DNA of 64,000 nucleotides from Novosphingobium resinovorum (GTDB lineage: Bacteria; Pseudomonadota; Alphaproteobacteria; Sphingomonadales; Sphingomonadaceae): assembly GCF_027922145.1 (NCBI RefSeq), contig NZ_BSFC01000002.1, forward strand, positions 1-64,000, in the 5' to 3' direction. Below, one piece after another: positions 1 through 8,704 of this stretch (positions are counted from its first letter, which is position 1; each line of letters opens with the position of its first letter). A program made the translations under genes and the position numbers. A model generated the notes under the pieces. It did no database searches. It saw nothing but the letters and a program-made list of their open reading frames with translations, and had not been told where the DNA came from.

Positions 1-1059
1 CCAGGCAGGCGCATCGCGCGAGGTGGCGACGGTGTTGACCAGCGTGCCGAGGCGATCGCTGGAGATCGTCACGACATCGCCGACCTTGTGGGTGAACCCG
101 CGTCCCGGTGCATCGCGGTCCTGCGTCGGCGCGAACAGCGTGCCCAGGAACAGCACGACGCCGTCCGGGTATTGATGCTCGGAAAAGCACTGGCGCAGCA
201 GGTCGAGCGGCGGGCGACTGATCTCCGACATGCGGCTTTCGCCTTCGAGCAGGAAACCTTCCGGCCCCTCGATGCGCAGCAGCACTCGTGCATTCTCGAC
301 GTCGGCCACGGTGTAGCCCGCGTCGAACAGGCGCACGAACGGGCCGATCGCGCAGCTGGCGTTGTTGTCCTTCGCCTTGCCCAGCAGCAGCGCCGAGCGG
401 CCTTCGAAATCGCGCAAGTTGACGTCGTTGCCGAGCGTCGCGCCCACGGCCTTGCCGCGTGCGTCGGAAAGGATGACCACTTCCGGCTCGGGGTTGTTCC
501 AGCCCGAATCCGAACGCACGCCGATCGCCGCGCCCGAACCCACGGTGGAAAGCACCGGCGACTTGGTGAAGACTTCCGCATCCGGCCCGATCGCGACCTC
601 GAGGTACTGCGACCACATGCCGTCCTCAATCAGCGCGGCCTTGAGCGCCGCCGCCTCGGGGCTGCCGGGCACGACTGAACGGATCGAGCCGCCGATGCGC
701 TCCTCGAGCCCGCTGCGCACCGCCTGCGCCTTGTCGGCATCGCCGCGCGCGCGTTCCTCGATCACGCGCTCCAGTGCGGAGACTGCGAACGTCACGCCCG
801 CCGCTTTCACGCACTGCAGGTCGATCGGGCTGAGCAGGGTGGCACGGGCCAGAACGTCCTCGGCGGCGCCAAGGGCCTTGCCCTGCGCGGGATCGAAGGC
901 GCCTGCATCGACGAGGTCGGCCACGGTCGGCGCGATGCGGCTCATATCATAGGTTACGCCGCCCTGCAGCAGCACGGGGGTCGGGCCTTCGCCAAGGTCG
1001 AGACGGCCGAGGAAAAGGCCGTCCTTCCAGTCGGCAGGGAGCATATCGAGCGAGGTCAT
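1..1059 (-). CDS. Fumarylacetoacetate hydrolase (FAH) family protein, 3' end outside window
   Basis: The frame is open from an ATG at 1059 through position 1, giving 353 codons with no stop, so the C-terminus lies outside the window. The translation reads like the long FAH-family proteins that act as 2-keto-3-deoxy-sugar-acid dehydratases (XylX type) in alphaproteobacterial sugar-acid pathways. Supporting stretches are NNPEPEVVILSD, GNDVNLRDFEGRSALLLGKAKD (read here as two adjacent motifs, NDVNLRDFEGRS and LLLGKAKD) and SCAIGPFV, which resemble the FAH metal-site and active-site segments. It is the distal gene next to a GH43 glycosidase and a uronate cluster, so a role in pentonate or uronate breakdown is inferred. 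Exact substrate is unknown. Confidence 0.75.
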   Translation of the reverse strand, partial: MTSLDMLPADWKDGLFLGRLDLGEGPTPVLLQGGVTYDMSRIAPTVADLVDAGAFDPAQGKALGAAEDVLARATLLSPIDLQCVKAAGVTFAVSALERVIEERARGDADKAQAVRSGLEERIGGSIRSVVPGSPEAAALKAALIEDGMWSQYLEVAIGPDAEVFTKSPVLSTVGSGAAIGVRSDSGWNNPEPEVVILSDARGKAVGATLGNDVNLRDFEGRSALLLGKAKDNNASCAIGPFVRLFDAGYTVADVENARVLLRIEGPEGFLLEGESRMSEISRPPLDLLRQCFSEHQYPDGVVLFLGTLFAPTQDRDAPGRGFTHKVGDVVTISSDRLGTLVNTVATSRDAPAW

Positions 1060-1087
1060 GCCGTTCGTCCTTTTCGTCTTTGGGGCC

Positions 1088-1211
1088 GTCGTCGTCCCGG
1101 GCTCGACCCGGGACCGGTGGCTGTCTTTAGGCGGGCGCTGCCGTGCCGGGCGCCCTGAAGCTATGGGGGCTGGTCACGGCCAGCGGTCCCGGATCAAGTC
1201 CGGGACGACGA
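1088..1211. repeat. Inverted repeat pair of a GTCGTCCCGG-type dispersed palindrome
   Basis: The left arm (about 1088-1115) contains GTCGTCCCGGGCTCGACCC and the right arm (about 1185-1211) is its near reverse complement, with GGTCCCGGATCAAGTCCGGG. The pair fills the gap between the FAH-like gene and the GH43 gene. It can form a long hairpin on RNA. It is a short non-coding repeat of the REP-like type common in GC-rich alphaproteobacteria; no transposase is attached. Confidence 0.6.
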
Positions 1212-1215
1212 TCAC

Positions 1216-2862
1216 TTACAAAGCCTTGAACTTGAAGTTGCTAAAGCGTGCCTCGCCCTGTCCGGCCGAGTAGAGACCCGGCCGCAGCATCAGGAAGCCG
1301 CCGCGCACATTGTGGTGATAGCCGGAGACTTCCATGCCCCGGTCGAAGCGCTTCCACGTTTTCCCGCCGTCGCCGCTGGTGTGGAAGGCGACGATGTGGC
1401 GATCGTTCCGCACCCGCATCAGCATCTTGCGGCCGTGGTAGTTGGCCGGGCGGCCGCGCTCGATGCCGTATTGGTGCGTCATGAACTTGGCCGCGTCGAA
1501 GCCCAGCCCGCAGTAGAGTTGCTGGTCGTAGAACAGCAGCAGGCCCGCAGTGACGCCGGGGTCGATGTCGATCTCGCACTGGAATTCGTAGGCCTGGTCG
1601 CCCGCGATCAGCAGCAGCGGCGAGGAATCGACCGGGGCCTTGCCGGCGGCGGTCAGGTGCAGCGTGTTGTTCGCCACCCGCGCGCGGTCGCGCTCGGTCG
1701 GCGAGGGCTTGAAGAAGTTCCAGCGCCGCCCGATCTCCAGCGACGAGAAGTCGTCCGACAGCGGCATCCCGTGCGGACCCGCCTTGCGGCCGCCCTTGGG
1801 TGTGCGGATCGGCTTCGACAGGTCGCCGCCCTCCATGCGGAACCAGCCGTCGGCGGTCCAGCTGACGGGATCGAGCAGGGTCTGGCGGCCGAGCGTCCAG
1901 AAGTCCTTCTCGTAGCCGTGATAGACCGACCACCAGTCCCCGGCAGGCCCCTCGAACAGCGTGGCGTGTCCGCGCGACCACCAGGCTTCCGACAAGTCGG
2001 TGGTGCGCACGATCGGGTTGTGTGGGCAGTTCTCCCAAGGGCCGTGGATCGACTTGGAGCGCGCGGCGATCACCATGTGCCCGGTCGGCGGACCGGCCGT
2101 GCCGCCCACGGCGGTGACGAGGTAGAAGTATTCACCGCGCCGCACGATCTTGGGGCCTTCGGGGGAGAATCCCTCTACGTCCCAGTCCTCCGGGTAGTGC
2201 CAGGGGTCGTAGACGTGTTCCACCGCGCCGACGGTGGAGAGGCCGTCCTCGGCAAGCCGGATGCGGTCGCCGCCGGAAAGGAACAGCCAGCGCGAACCGT
2301 CCTCTCCGACCGCGTGGCCGGGGTCGATATGGTCGGGCAGGCCGAGGCTGACGGGCTCGCTCCACGGGCCTTCGGCCTTGTCGGCCCAGACCACGTACTG
2401 TGCGTTGGGCGTGGCCTTGACGGTGAAGTAAATGAAGAACCGGCCGCCGTGCTTGCTGATGTCCGGCGCCCAGACCGAGCCGAGGTTCTTCGTCAGCGCG
2501 GCGGTGAGGGGGCGCCAGTTGATCAGGTCGGCGGAGTGCCACACGACCAGCCCCGGATAAGAATCGAAGGTCGAGAAGGTCATGTAATAGTCCTTCCCGT
2601 CCCGCACGATCGTCGGGTCGGGATGGTCGCCCGCCATCAACGGGTTGAGGTACGTGCCGTTGCCCTGATCCGGGATACGCTGGTCGTCGAAGCCGCGCCG
2701 GTACTTCGAAGCGCCGACCGAAGCGGGCTTTGCAGGCGAGGCGGCGGCCGTCGCTGCGCTTGCGCTGCCTGCCAGCGCCGTCAGCGATGCCGCGCCGCCT
2801 GCTGCGCCCAGCGCTGCGGCCCTACCCGCTGTAAACAGGGCCTCTCGGCGGTCGAACTTCAT
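1216..2862 (-). CDS. Glycoside hydrolase family 43 protein (beta-xylosidase/arabinosidase-like), Tat-exported
   Basis: A 548-residue protein. The N-terminus has a twin-arginine-like start (DRREALF, residues 4-10) followed by an Ala/Gly-rich hydrophobic stretch ending near ASAATA, suggesting Tat export. A five-bladed-propeller GH43 domain follows, with the general-base motif HPDPTI (Asp82), an HIDPGH segment fitting the pKa-modulating Asp, and FSPEGPK fitting the catalytic acid Glu. The last ~200 residues resemble the beta-xylosidase C-terminal concanavalin-like domain (LPLSDDFSS onward). It is expected to release xylose or arabinose from oligosaccharides in the periplasm. It is transcribed divergently from a LacI-type regulator across a 14-bp operator-like palindrome. 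Confidence 0.85.
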   Translation of the reverse strand: MKFDRREALFTAGRAAALGAAGGAASLTALAGSASAATAAASPAKPASVGASKYRRGFDDQRIPDQGNGTYLNPLMAGDHPDPTIVRDGKDYYMTFSTFDSYPGLVVWHSADLINWRPLTAALTKNLGSVWAPDISKHGGRFFIYFTVKATPNAQYVVWADKAEGPWSEPVSLGLPDHIDPGHAVGEDGSRWLFLSGGDRIRLAEDGLSTVGAVEHVYDPWHYPEDWDVEGFSPEGPKIVRRGEYFYLVTAVGGTAGPPTGHMVIAARSKSIHGPWENCPHNPIVRTTDLSEAWWSRGHATLFEGPAGDWWSVYHGYEKDFWTLGRQTLLDPVSWTADGWFRMEGGDLSKPIRTPKGGRKAGPHGMPLSDDFSSLEIGRRWNFFKPSPTERDRARVANNTLHLTAAGKAPVDSSPLLLIAGDQAYEFQCEIDIDPGVTAGLLLFYDQQLYCGLGFDAAKFMTHQYGIERGRPANYHGRKMLMRVRNDRHIVAFHTSGDGGKTWKRFDRGMEVSGYHHNVRGGFLMLRPGLYSAGQGEARFSNFKFKAL

Positions 2863-2890
2863 GGCTCTCTCCGGTTCTGCTTTTGATTTA

Positions 2891-2904
2891 TGCTAGCGCT
2901 ATCA
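2891..2904. promoter_or_regulatory. LacI-family operator candidate 1
   Basis: TGCTAGCGCTATCA is an imperfect palindrome with a central CG, the typical form of LacI/GalR-family operators. It lies between the divergent GH43 gene (start 2862) and the lacI-type gene (start about 2966). A matching perfect palindrome, TGCCAGCGCTGGCA, occurs at 7057-7070 in the uxaC/uxaA divergent region, which supports a shared regulator. Identified by eye. Confidence 0.6.
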
Positions 2905-2965
2905 TATATGGCATCGGTGTCAATGAAAATTGCAGGAACGCGCGATCGGCCATACAAGCCTGGCG

Positions 2966-4000
2966 ATGCACGAAACCCCAGCAAGAGCGCGCGAAGGCGA
3001 TCCCACCATCGAGGACGTGGCCGCCGCCGCCGGGGTCTCGATCCGCACGGTTTCGCGGGTGCTCAACAAGTCGCCCAAGGTGAATGCCGAGACCCGCCAG
3101 CGGATCGAAGCCGCGATCGCCGCGCTCAGGTTCCGGCCAAGCGCTCGGGCGCGGGCGCTGGCGATGCGGCGTTCGTTCCTGATCGGGCTGATCCACAACG
3201 ACCGCAACGCGCTGGTGCTCGATTCCATCCAGCGCGGCGTCGTCGCCCTGACCGCGCCGCGCGGCTATGAGGTGATCGTCCACCCGACCCCGCTGGAAAC
3301 CGAAGCGGCGATCCGCGACGTGCTGGGCTTCGTCGAGCGGTCGCGCGTGGACGGGCTGGTGATCCTGCCGCCGGTTTCGGGCGTGCCGGGTCTGGCCGAG
3401 GCTCTGGCCGAGGCGCAAGTGCCGGTCACGGCGCTGTCGTCGGTGCCGATCGCGGGCTTTGCCGACGTCATCGTCAGCGAGGAGCGCGCGGCGGGCGCGC
3501 AAGTCGCGCGGCATCTGCTCGATCTGGGGCACCGGCGGCTGGGCATCGTCAACGGTCCCGCCGATACGGCTTCGGCCATGGAGCGCCGGGCGGGCTTCAT
3601 CGAGGAGGCGACGCGTGCCGGGGCAAGCGTGGCCGAAGCGCCGGGCGACTACGACTTCGCCTCGGGCGTGGCCGGGGCGGAACAGCTTCTGGCGCGGGCC
3701 GAGCGGCCGACGGGCATCTTCGCGGCGAACGACATCATGGCGGCGGGCGTGCTCAAGGTCGCGGCGGTGCGGGGGATCGCGGTGCCGGGGGGGCTGTCGG
3801 TGGTGGGCTTCGACGGCAGCCTGCTCACGCGGATGCTGAGCCCGGCACTGACCTCGGTGCTGCGCCCGTTCGGCGACATGGCGGCGGCGGCGGCAGAGCG
3901 GCTCATCGCGCGGATCGAGGGCGGCGAGGCGCCACCGCCGTTCGAGGTGGAACTGCGCGTGGTTCCGGCGGAATCGACGGGGCCTGCGCCTTCGGTCTGA
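2966..4000 (+). CDS. LacI/GalR-family transcriptional regulator of the catabolic island
   Basis: A 344-residue protein from the ATG at 2966; a TTG at 2930 would add 12 residues but only extends upstream of the DNA-binding domain. The N-terminal helix-turn-helix is clear (IEDVAAAAGVSIRTVSRVLN followed by SPKVNAETRQRI), then a hinge (RPSARARALA) and a periplasmic-binding-like effector domain (LIGLIHND, GIFAANDIMAAGV, SVVGFDGS). It is expected to repress sugar or uronate genes and release DNA on binding a sugar-acid ligand. Two likely operators are at 2891-2904 and 7057-7070, implying autoregulation plus control of GH43, uxaC/uxuB and uxaA. The ligand cannot be told from sequence. Confidence 0.9.
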   Translation: MHETPARAREGDPTIEDVAAAAGVSIRTVSRVLNKSPKVNAETRQRIEAAIAALRFRPSARARALAMRRSFLIGLIHNDRNALVLDSIQRGVVALTAPRGYEVIVHPTPLETEAAIRDVLGFVERSRVDGLVILPPVSGVPGLAEALAEAQVPVTALSSVPIAGFADVIVSEERAAGAQVARHLLDLGHRRLGIVNGPADTASAMERRAGFIEEATRAGASVAEAPGDYDFASGVAGAEQLLARAERPTGIFAANDIMAAGVLKVAAVRGIAVPGGLSVVGFDGSLLTRMLSPALTSVLRPFGDMAAAAAERLIARIEGGEAPPPFEVELRVVPAESTGPAPSV

Positions 4001-4036
4001 TTGCCGTTGAGACTTGGGTGATGATCCTCTCCTCAT

Positions 4037-4115
4037 TCGTCATTGCGAGCGCAGCGAAGCAATCCAGGGCGGCTTAGAACTGCCCTGGATTGCTTCGCTG
4101 CGCTCGCAAAGACGA
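4037..4115. repeat. Dispersed palindromic repeat, family A copy 1
   Basis: The left arm reads TCGTCATTGCGAGCGCAGCG and continues to about 4070; the right arm (4082-4115) is its near-perfect reverse complement. The same element recurs at 12208-12285 and 56650-56727. Here it lies between the convergent lacI-type and uxuB-like genes, where the hairpin could also act in transcription termination. Confidence 0.85.
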
Positions 4116-4138
4116 GGTGTGTGGGGTCGAGGAGGTGC

Positions 4139-5569
4139 TCAGGCCGCCATCGGCTCCAGCCGTCCGGCCTCCAGTGCCGCCAGCCCGGCTTCCACCGCGC
4201 CGACGAACCGTCCGTCCGAACCCAGATCGCCGAATACCTCGCGCATCGCCAGAACGCTGCGCCAGTCGCTCGCCCGCTCCAGCAGCGGGGCGGCGAGGGG
4301 GTCGGTGATCGTTTGGCCGTCCCGCGCCGCGCCTGCAAGGAAGCGCAGCCATGCCGCGATCGGGAGCGCCAGCCGCTCGACCGGCCGCCCGGCCGCGAGC
4401 GCCTCGCGCGTGGTGTCGAGCAGGCGGTAGGGCAGCTTCTGCGACCCGTCCCACGCGATCTGCGACAGCAGATGCCGGATCTCGGGATTGCGGAAGCGGG
4501 CGAGCACGTCGGAGATGTAGCCGGCGAGGTCGAGCCCGGGGGGCGGCGCGATCGACGGCGCGATGTCCTCGCGCATCAGCCGTTCGGCGAAAGCGGCGAG
4601 TTCGCTGTCGGCCATGGCCTCGCCGACCGTCTCCAACCCACGACCAAGACCGATGTAGGCGAGCGACGAATGCGCGCCGTTGAGCAGGCGCAGCTTGGCC
4701 TTCTCGAAAGGACGCACTTCGCTCGCGAACGTCACGCCTGCGAGATCAAGCGCCGGTCGCTCCCCGGCGAAGCGGTCCTCGATCACCCACTGGGTGAAAC
4801 GCTCGCGCTGGATCGGCCAGACGTCTTCCAGCCCGGTGGCCACCGCGATGCGGGCACGCAGCGCGTCGTCGGTGGCGGGGGTGATCGAATCGACCATCGC
4901 GTTCGGGAAAGCGACGGTGTCGGCGATCCAGCGGGCGGTGTCGGGATCGATCGCCTCGGCCAGCGCGATCGTCGCGGCCTCCAGCTTGCGGCCGTTGTCG
5001 GTGAGATTGTCGCAGCACAGTACGGTCACGCCGGGGAGCCCCGTGAGACGGCGTGCCTGAAGCCCGCGCACCAGCCAGCCGGTGAACGAACCCGGCGTCC
5101 AGCCTTCCGAACGCGAGGCATCGAGGTCCGCCTTGATGGCCGGGTTCGCGAAATCCAGCGCTCCGTCCGCGCCGAGGCAGTAGCCCTTTTCGGTCACGGT
5201 GGAACTGACGATGCGGGTGTCCGCATGAGTCAGCTCGCCGAGGATCGCGGCCGGATCGTCCTTCGTGAGAATTCCGCCGATGGCGCCGATCACGCGGTAC
5301 GCGACCTCGGTGTCCAGCAGGGCGAGGGTGTAGAGCCCGTCCTGTGGGTTCAGCGCATCGGCCACCCCGCGCGAATTGAGGCTCACGCCGGTCAGCCCCC
5401 AGCGGGGATCGCTACCCAGCAGGGTGTCGAAGGCGGCGGCCTGATGCGCGCGGTGGAACGCGCCCGGCCCGAAGTGGACGACGCCGCGCTTGACGGCAGA
5501 GCGGTCGTACTGCGGCCGGATCACGCCTGCGGGGAGCGCGGAAAGGGTGTTTTGCGATAGACGGGTCAT
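4139..5569 (-). CDS. uxuB: Mannitol dehydrogenase family protein, probable D-fructuronate reductase
   Basis: A 476-residue protein starting at the ATG at 5569, which overlaps the uxaC stop as ATGA; no separate ribosome site is needed. It belongs to the polyol-specific long-chain dehydrogenase family: N-terminal NAD-binding segment with FGPGAFHRAHQ, the QWVIEDRF motif, and the catalytic-lysine segment EKAKLRLLNGAHS followed by LAYIGL. In this context (uronate isomerase directly upstream, altronate dehydratase divergent) the reaction is most likely NADH-dependent interconversion of fructuronate/mannonate or tagaturonate/altronate. Because the partner dehydratase is UxaA-like, tagaturonate reductase is an alternative. 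Confidence 0.85.
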   Translation of the reverse strand: MTRLSQNTLSALPAGVIRPQYDRSAVKRGVVHFGPGAFHRAHQAAAFDTLLGSDPRWGLTGVSLNSRGVADALNPQDGLYTLALLDTEVAYRVIGAIGGILTKDDPAAILGELTHADTRIVSSTVTEKGYCLGADGALDFANPAIKADLDASRSEGWTPGSFTGWLVRGLQARRLTGLPGVTVLCCDNLTDNGRKLEAATIALAEAIDPDTARWIADTVAFPNAMVDSITPATDDALRARIAVATGLEDVWPIQRERFTQWVIEDRFAGERPALDLAGVTFASEVRPFEKAKLRLLNGAHSSLAYIGLGRGLETVGEAMADSELAAFAERLMREDIAPSIAPPPGLDLAGYISDVLARFRNPEIRHLLSQIAWDGSQKLPYRLLDTTREALAAGRPVERLALPIAAWLRFLAGAARDGQTITDPLAAPLLERASDWRSVLAMREVFGDLGSDGRFVGAVEAGLAALEAGRLEPMAA

Positions 5570-7008
5570 GCCGGTTCCACCTCGCGCGCGGGCGCTTCGA
5601 GGCCGTAGGCCTTTCGCACCAGCCCGACGGTCAGTTCGTGGGCCAGTTCGGCAGCCTCCCAGTCCTCCATGCGATGCTCGGCGACGAGGCGGGCGAGGAA
5701 GCCGCAGTCGATCCGCCGCGCGACGTCGTGGCGCGCCGGGATCGAGAGGAAGGCGCGGGTGTCGTCGTTGAATCCCACGGTGTTGTAGAAGCCCGCCGTT
5801 TCGGTGGTCATCTCGCGGAACCGGCGCATACCTTCCGGGCTGTCGTGGAACCACCATGCCGGGCCGAGCTTGAGGCACGGATAGTGCCCCGCCAGCGGCG
5901 CGAGTTCGCGGGCATAGGTCGTCTCGTCCAGCGTGAAGAGGATGACCTTGAGGTCCGGCTCGTTGCCCAAGAGGTCGAGCATCGGGCGCAGCGCCTCGAC
6001 ATATTCGGTGGCGCGCGGAATGTCGGCGCCCTTGTCGCGGCCGTGGCTGGCGAAGAGGCGGGCGTTGTGGTTGCGGGTGGAGCCGGGGTGGATCTGCATG
6101 GTCATGCCGTCCTCCACGCTCATGCGCGCCATTTCGGTGAGCATCTGTGCGCGGAACAGCTCGGCCTCGTCGGCGTCGGCTTTCCCGCCCATGACCTTGG
6201 CGAACAGCGCCTCGCATTCCACCGTCGAGAGGTTGGCGGTGCGGGCGGTGACGAAGCCGTGGTCGGTCGCCGTCGCGCCCATCGCGCGGAAGTCGGCGCG
6301 GCGCTTGCGGTGCGCGGCGAGGTAGCCGGTCCAGCTCTCGACGTTCTCGCCGGACAGGTCGGCGAAGCGCACGATGTCGCGCGCGAAGCTGTCGTGCTCG
6401 GGGTCGATCACCGAGTCCGGGCGATAGGTGGTGACGACCTTGCCCTGCCAGCCCGATGCCTGAATCGCCTTGTGATGCTTCAGGTCGTCGCCCGCGCCCT
6501 CGGTGGTGGCGAGCAGTTCGATGTTGAATCGCTCGAACAGCGCGCGCGGGCGGAATGCGGGGGAGGCGAGGGCCTCGCCGATGGTGTCGTAGTAGAAGTC
6601 GGCAGTGCTCTCATCCAGCGCCACGTCGATGCCGAAGACTTCGCCGAAAACGTGGGGCAGCCACATGCTGGATGGCGTGCCGCGGAACAGCTTCCAGTTC
6701 GCCGCGAACAGGCGCCATGCCTCGCGGGGGTCGGTGGCGGGCATCACGCCGCCCTTGCGGGGGACGGCCAGCGCGTCGAGGTCGATGCCCTGCGAATAGA
6801 GCATGCGGAACAGGTAGTGGTCCGGGGCCAGCAGCAGCTCGGTCGCGTTGGTCCAGGCCGCGTCGGTGGCGAACCATTCCGGGTCGGTGTGGCCGTGCGG
6901 GCTGACGATCGGCAGGCCGGCGATTTCGGCATAGAGTTCGCGGGCGATGGCGCGCGTCGTCGGGTCGGCCGGCAGCAGGCGATCGGGGTGCAGCGAGAGC
7001 TTGGGCAT
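5566..7008 (-). CDS. uxaC: Glucuronate/galacturonate isomerase
   Basis: A 480-residue protein from the ATG at 7008, chosen because a consensus purine-rich site (GAGGAG...AAGG) precedes it and the upstream in-frame extension runs through the palindromic operator. The family features are present: SPHGHTDPEWFA near the N-terminus (metal-ligating histidines), a central IHPGSTRNHN segment, and the C-terminal GFNDDTRAFLSIPARHDVARR pieces (GFNDDTRAFLSI and PARHDVARRIDCG). It converts glucuronate to fructuronate or galacturonate to tagaturonate. It forms a coupled two-gene unit with the downstream reductase by a 4-bp ATGA overlap. Confidence 0.95.
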   Translation of the reverse strand: MPKLSLHPDRLLPADPTTRAIARELYAEIAGLPIVSPHGHTDPEWFATDAAWTNATELLLAPDHYLFRMLYSQGIDLDALAVPRKGGVMPATDPREAWRLFAANWKLFRGTPSSMWLPHVFGEVFGIDVALDESTADFYYDTIGEALASPAFRPRALFERFNIELLATTEGAGDDLKHHKAIQASGWQGKVVTTYRPDSVIDPEHDSFARDIVRFADLSGENVESWTGYLAAHRKRRADFRAMGATATDHGFVTARTANLSTVECEALFAKVMGGKADADEAELFRAQMLTEMARMSVEDGMTMQIHPGSTRNHNARLFASHGRDKGADIPRATEYVEALRPMLDLLGNEPDLKVILFTLDETTYARELAPLAGHYPCLKLGPAWWFHDSPEGMRRFREMTTETAGFYNTVGFNDDTRAFLSIPARHDVARRIDCGFLARLVAEHRMEDWEAAELAHELTVGLVRKAYGLEAPAREVEPA

Positions 7009-7056
7009 CCTTGGGACTCCTCGGAAGAGTGCGTTTGCGGCTCGATTACCGAGTTG

Positions 7057-7070
7057 TGCCAGCGCTGGCA
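7057..7070. promoter_or_regulatory. LacI-family operator candidate 2
   Basis: TGCCAGCGCTGGCA is a perfect 14-bp palindrome in the 80-bp gap between uxaC (start 7008) and uxaA (start 7089). It matches the site at 2891-2904 at 11 of 14 positions, including the central AGCGCT. Its position would allow repression of both divergent promoters. Confidence 0.65.
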
Positions 7071-7088
7071 ATGCTGTATCGGCGGGCC

Positions 7089-8591
7089 ATGGTCGAAACG
7101 CTTTCCAAACCTGTCACCGTGATGCGGATTTCCGCCGAGGATCACGTCGCCGTCGCCCTGGAGCCGCTTGAGGCAGGCGCGGAAGTCGTTGTGGACGGTC
7201 AGACGATCTGCCTCAGTGATGCGATTCCGGCTGGCCACAAGTTCGCCGTCATGCCTGTTGCCGCGGGTTCGCCGGTTCGTCGCTATCGCGCGCCAATCGG
7301 CCTCGCCACGCGCAACATCGCGGTGGGCGAGCATGTCCATGTCCACAATGTCCACACCGCGCTTTCGGGCGAGAAGGCCTATGCCTTCTCCGGCGCGCGG
7401 GCCGAGGAGCACGCGGCGCAGTCCTCGCGCTCCTTTCGGGGCTACGTCCGGCCGGACGGCAGCGTGGGCACCCGCAACGAATTGTGGATCCTGCCCACGG
7501 TCGGCTGTGTCGGCCGCCTGGGCGAGCGGCTGGCGGCGAAGGGCAACCTGCGGTCGCCCGCGACCGTCGATGGCGTTCATGCGTTCAATCACCCGTTCGG
7601 CTGCTCGCAGCTGGGGGCGGACCTCGATGGCACGGCGGCGGTGATCGCCTCGCTGGCGCTCAACCCCAACGCGGGCGGCGTGCTGCTGCTGGGTCTCGGC
7701 TGCGAATCGAACCAGCTGGAAGAACTGCTCAAGCGCATTCCCGACGACCGCCGCGATCGCTTGCGTGTGCTGCGCGCGCAGTCGGAAAGCGACGAGTTCG
7801 CCGCCGGGGAAGCGCTGATCGACGAACTGCTGGGCCTGATGGCCGAGGACCGGCGCGAGGACGTGCCGCTCTCGAAGCTGCGGCTGGGCGTGAAATGCGG
7901 CGGCTCGGACGCGATGAGCGGACTGACCGCCAATCCGCTGATCGGTCTGATGGCCGATGCGGTGACCGACGCGGGCGGTGCCGCGATCCTGACGGAAATT
8001 CCCGAAATCTTCGGCGCCGAGAACCTGCTGCTCGAACGTGCCACCAGCGAAGAGGTGTTCGACAAGCTCTCGGGCCTCGTCAATTCCTTCAAGCGCTACT
8101 TCATCGAGAACGGCGAGCCGGTTTCGGAGAACCCCAGCCCCGGCAACATCGCGGGCGGCATCACCACGCTGGAGGAAAAGTCCCTGGGCGCCGTGCAGAA
8201 GGGCGGGCTTGCCCCGGTCTGCGACGTGATCGGCTATGGCGAGCGGATTTCGACGACGGGACTGACGGTGCTCGAAGCGCCCGGCAACGATGCCGTTTCC
8301 ACCACCGCGCTGGCGGCAGCGGGGGCGACGATCACGCTGTTCTCCACAGGGCGCGGGACGCCGCTCGGCAGCCCGGTACCGACGATGAAGATCGCCTCGA
8401 ACCATTCATTGGCCGAGCGCAAGCCGGGCTGGATCGACTTCGATGCCGGACTGGTGCTGGAAAAGGGCATGGCGGGCGCGGCGGCCCTGCTGCTCGACCG
8501 CATCATCGCCGTCGCGAGCGGGGAACCGGCGCGCAACGAGAGTAACGACGAACGCGCCATCGGTATCTGGAAGCGCGGCGTTACGCTGTAA
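7089..8591 (+). CDS. uxaA: Altronate dehydratase
   Basis: A 500-residue protein from the ATG at 7089. It has the two-part UxaA architecture: a small N-terminal SAF-like domain (IPAGHKFAV, HVHVHNVHTA, residues ~50-95) and a large C-terminal domain with GYVRPDGSVGTRNELWI, VGCVG, HPFGCSQLG, LGLGCESNQ, KCGGSDAMSGLTANPLIG and TEIPEIFG. These Cys-containing motifs fit the iron-dependent altronate/galactarate dehydratase family. It converts altronate to 2-keto-3-deoxygluconate. It is divergent from uxaC-uxuB and shares the operator region, so co-regulation by the LacI-type protein is likely. Confidence 0.93.
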   Translation: MVETLSKPVTVMRISAEDHVAVALEPLEAGAEVVVDGQTICLSDAIPAGHKFAVMPVAAGSPVRRYRAPIGLATRNIAVGEHVHVHNVHTALSGEKAYAFSGARAEEHAAQSSRSFRGYVRPDGSVGTRNELWILPTVGCVGRLGERLAAKGNLRSPATVDGVHAFNHPFGCSQLGADLDGTAAVIASLALNPNAGGVLLLGLGCESNQLEELLKRIPDDRRDRLRVLRAQSESDEFAAGEALIDELLGLMAEDRREDVPLSKLRLGVKCGGSDAMSGLTANPLIGLMADAVTDAGGAAILTEIPEIFGAENLLLERATSEEVFDKLSGLVNSFKRYFIENGEPVSENPSPGNIAGGITTLEEKSLGAVQKGGLAPVCDVIGYGERISTTGLTVLEAPGNDAVSTTALAAAGATITLFSTGRGTPLGSPVPTMKIASNHSLAERKPGWIDFDAGLVLEKGMAGAAALLLDRIIAVASGEPARNESNDERAIGIWKRGVTL

Positions 8592-8704
8592 GCGTGCTCA
8601 CCGTGCCGACGGGACGCCGTATAAACGCCCGATGCCCTCATCATCGCGAGTGAAGAGAGGGGCTAGATGCCTGCCACACGACCTTGCGTCGCCGCCCGAA
8701 GCGA

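Noticed and set aside
4043..5560. Long plus-strand open frame opposite the uxuB-like gene
   Set aside because: No domain in its translation; Arg/Gly/His-rich composition typical of an antisense frame in GC-rich DNA. The minus-strand gene is convincing.
5569..6217. N-terminal extension of the uxuB-like frame into uxaC
   Set aside because: The frame is open, but the extension is out of frame with uxaC and low-complexity; the ATGA overlap at 5569 gives the true start.
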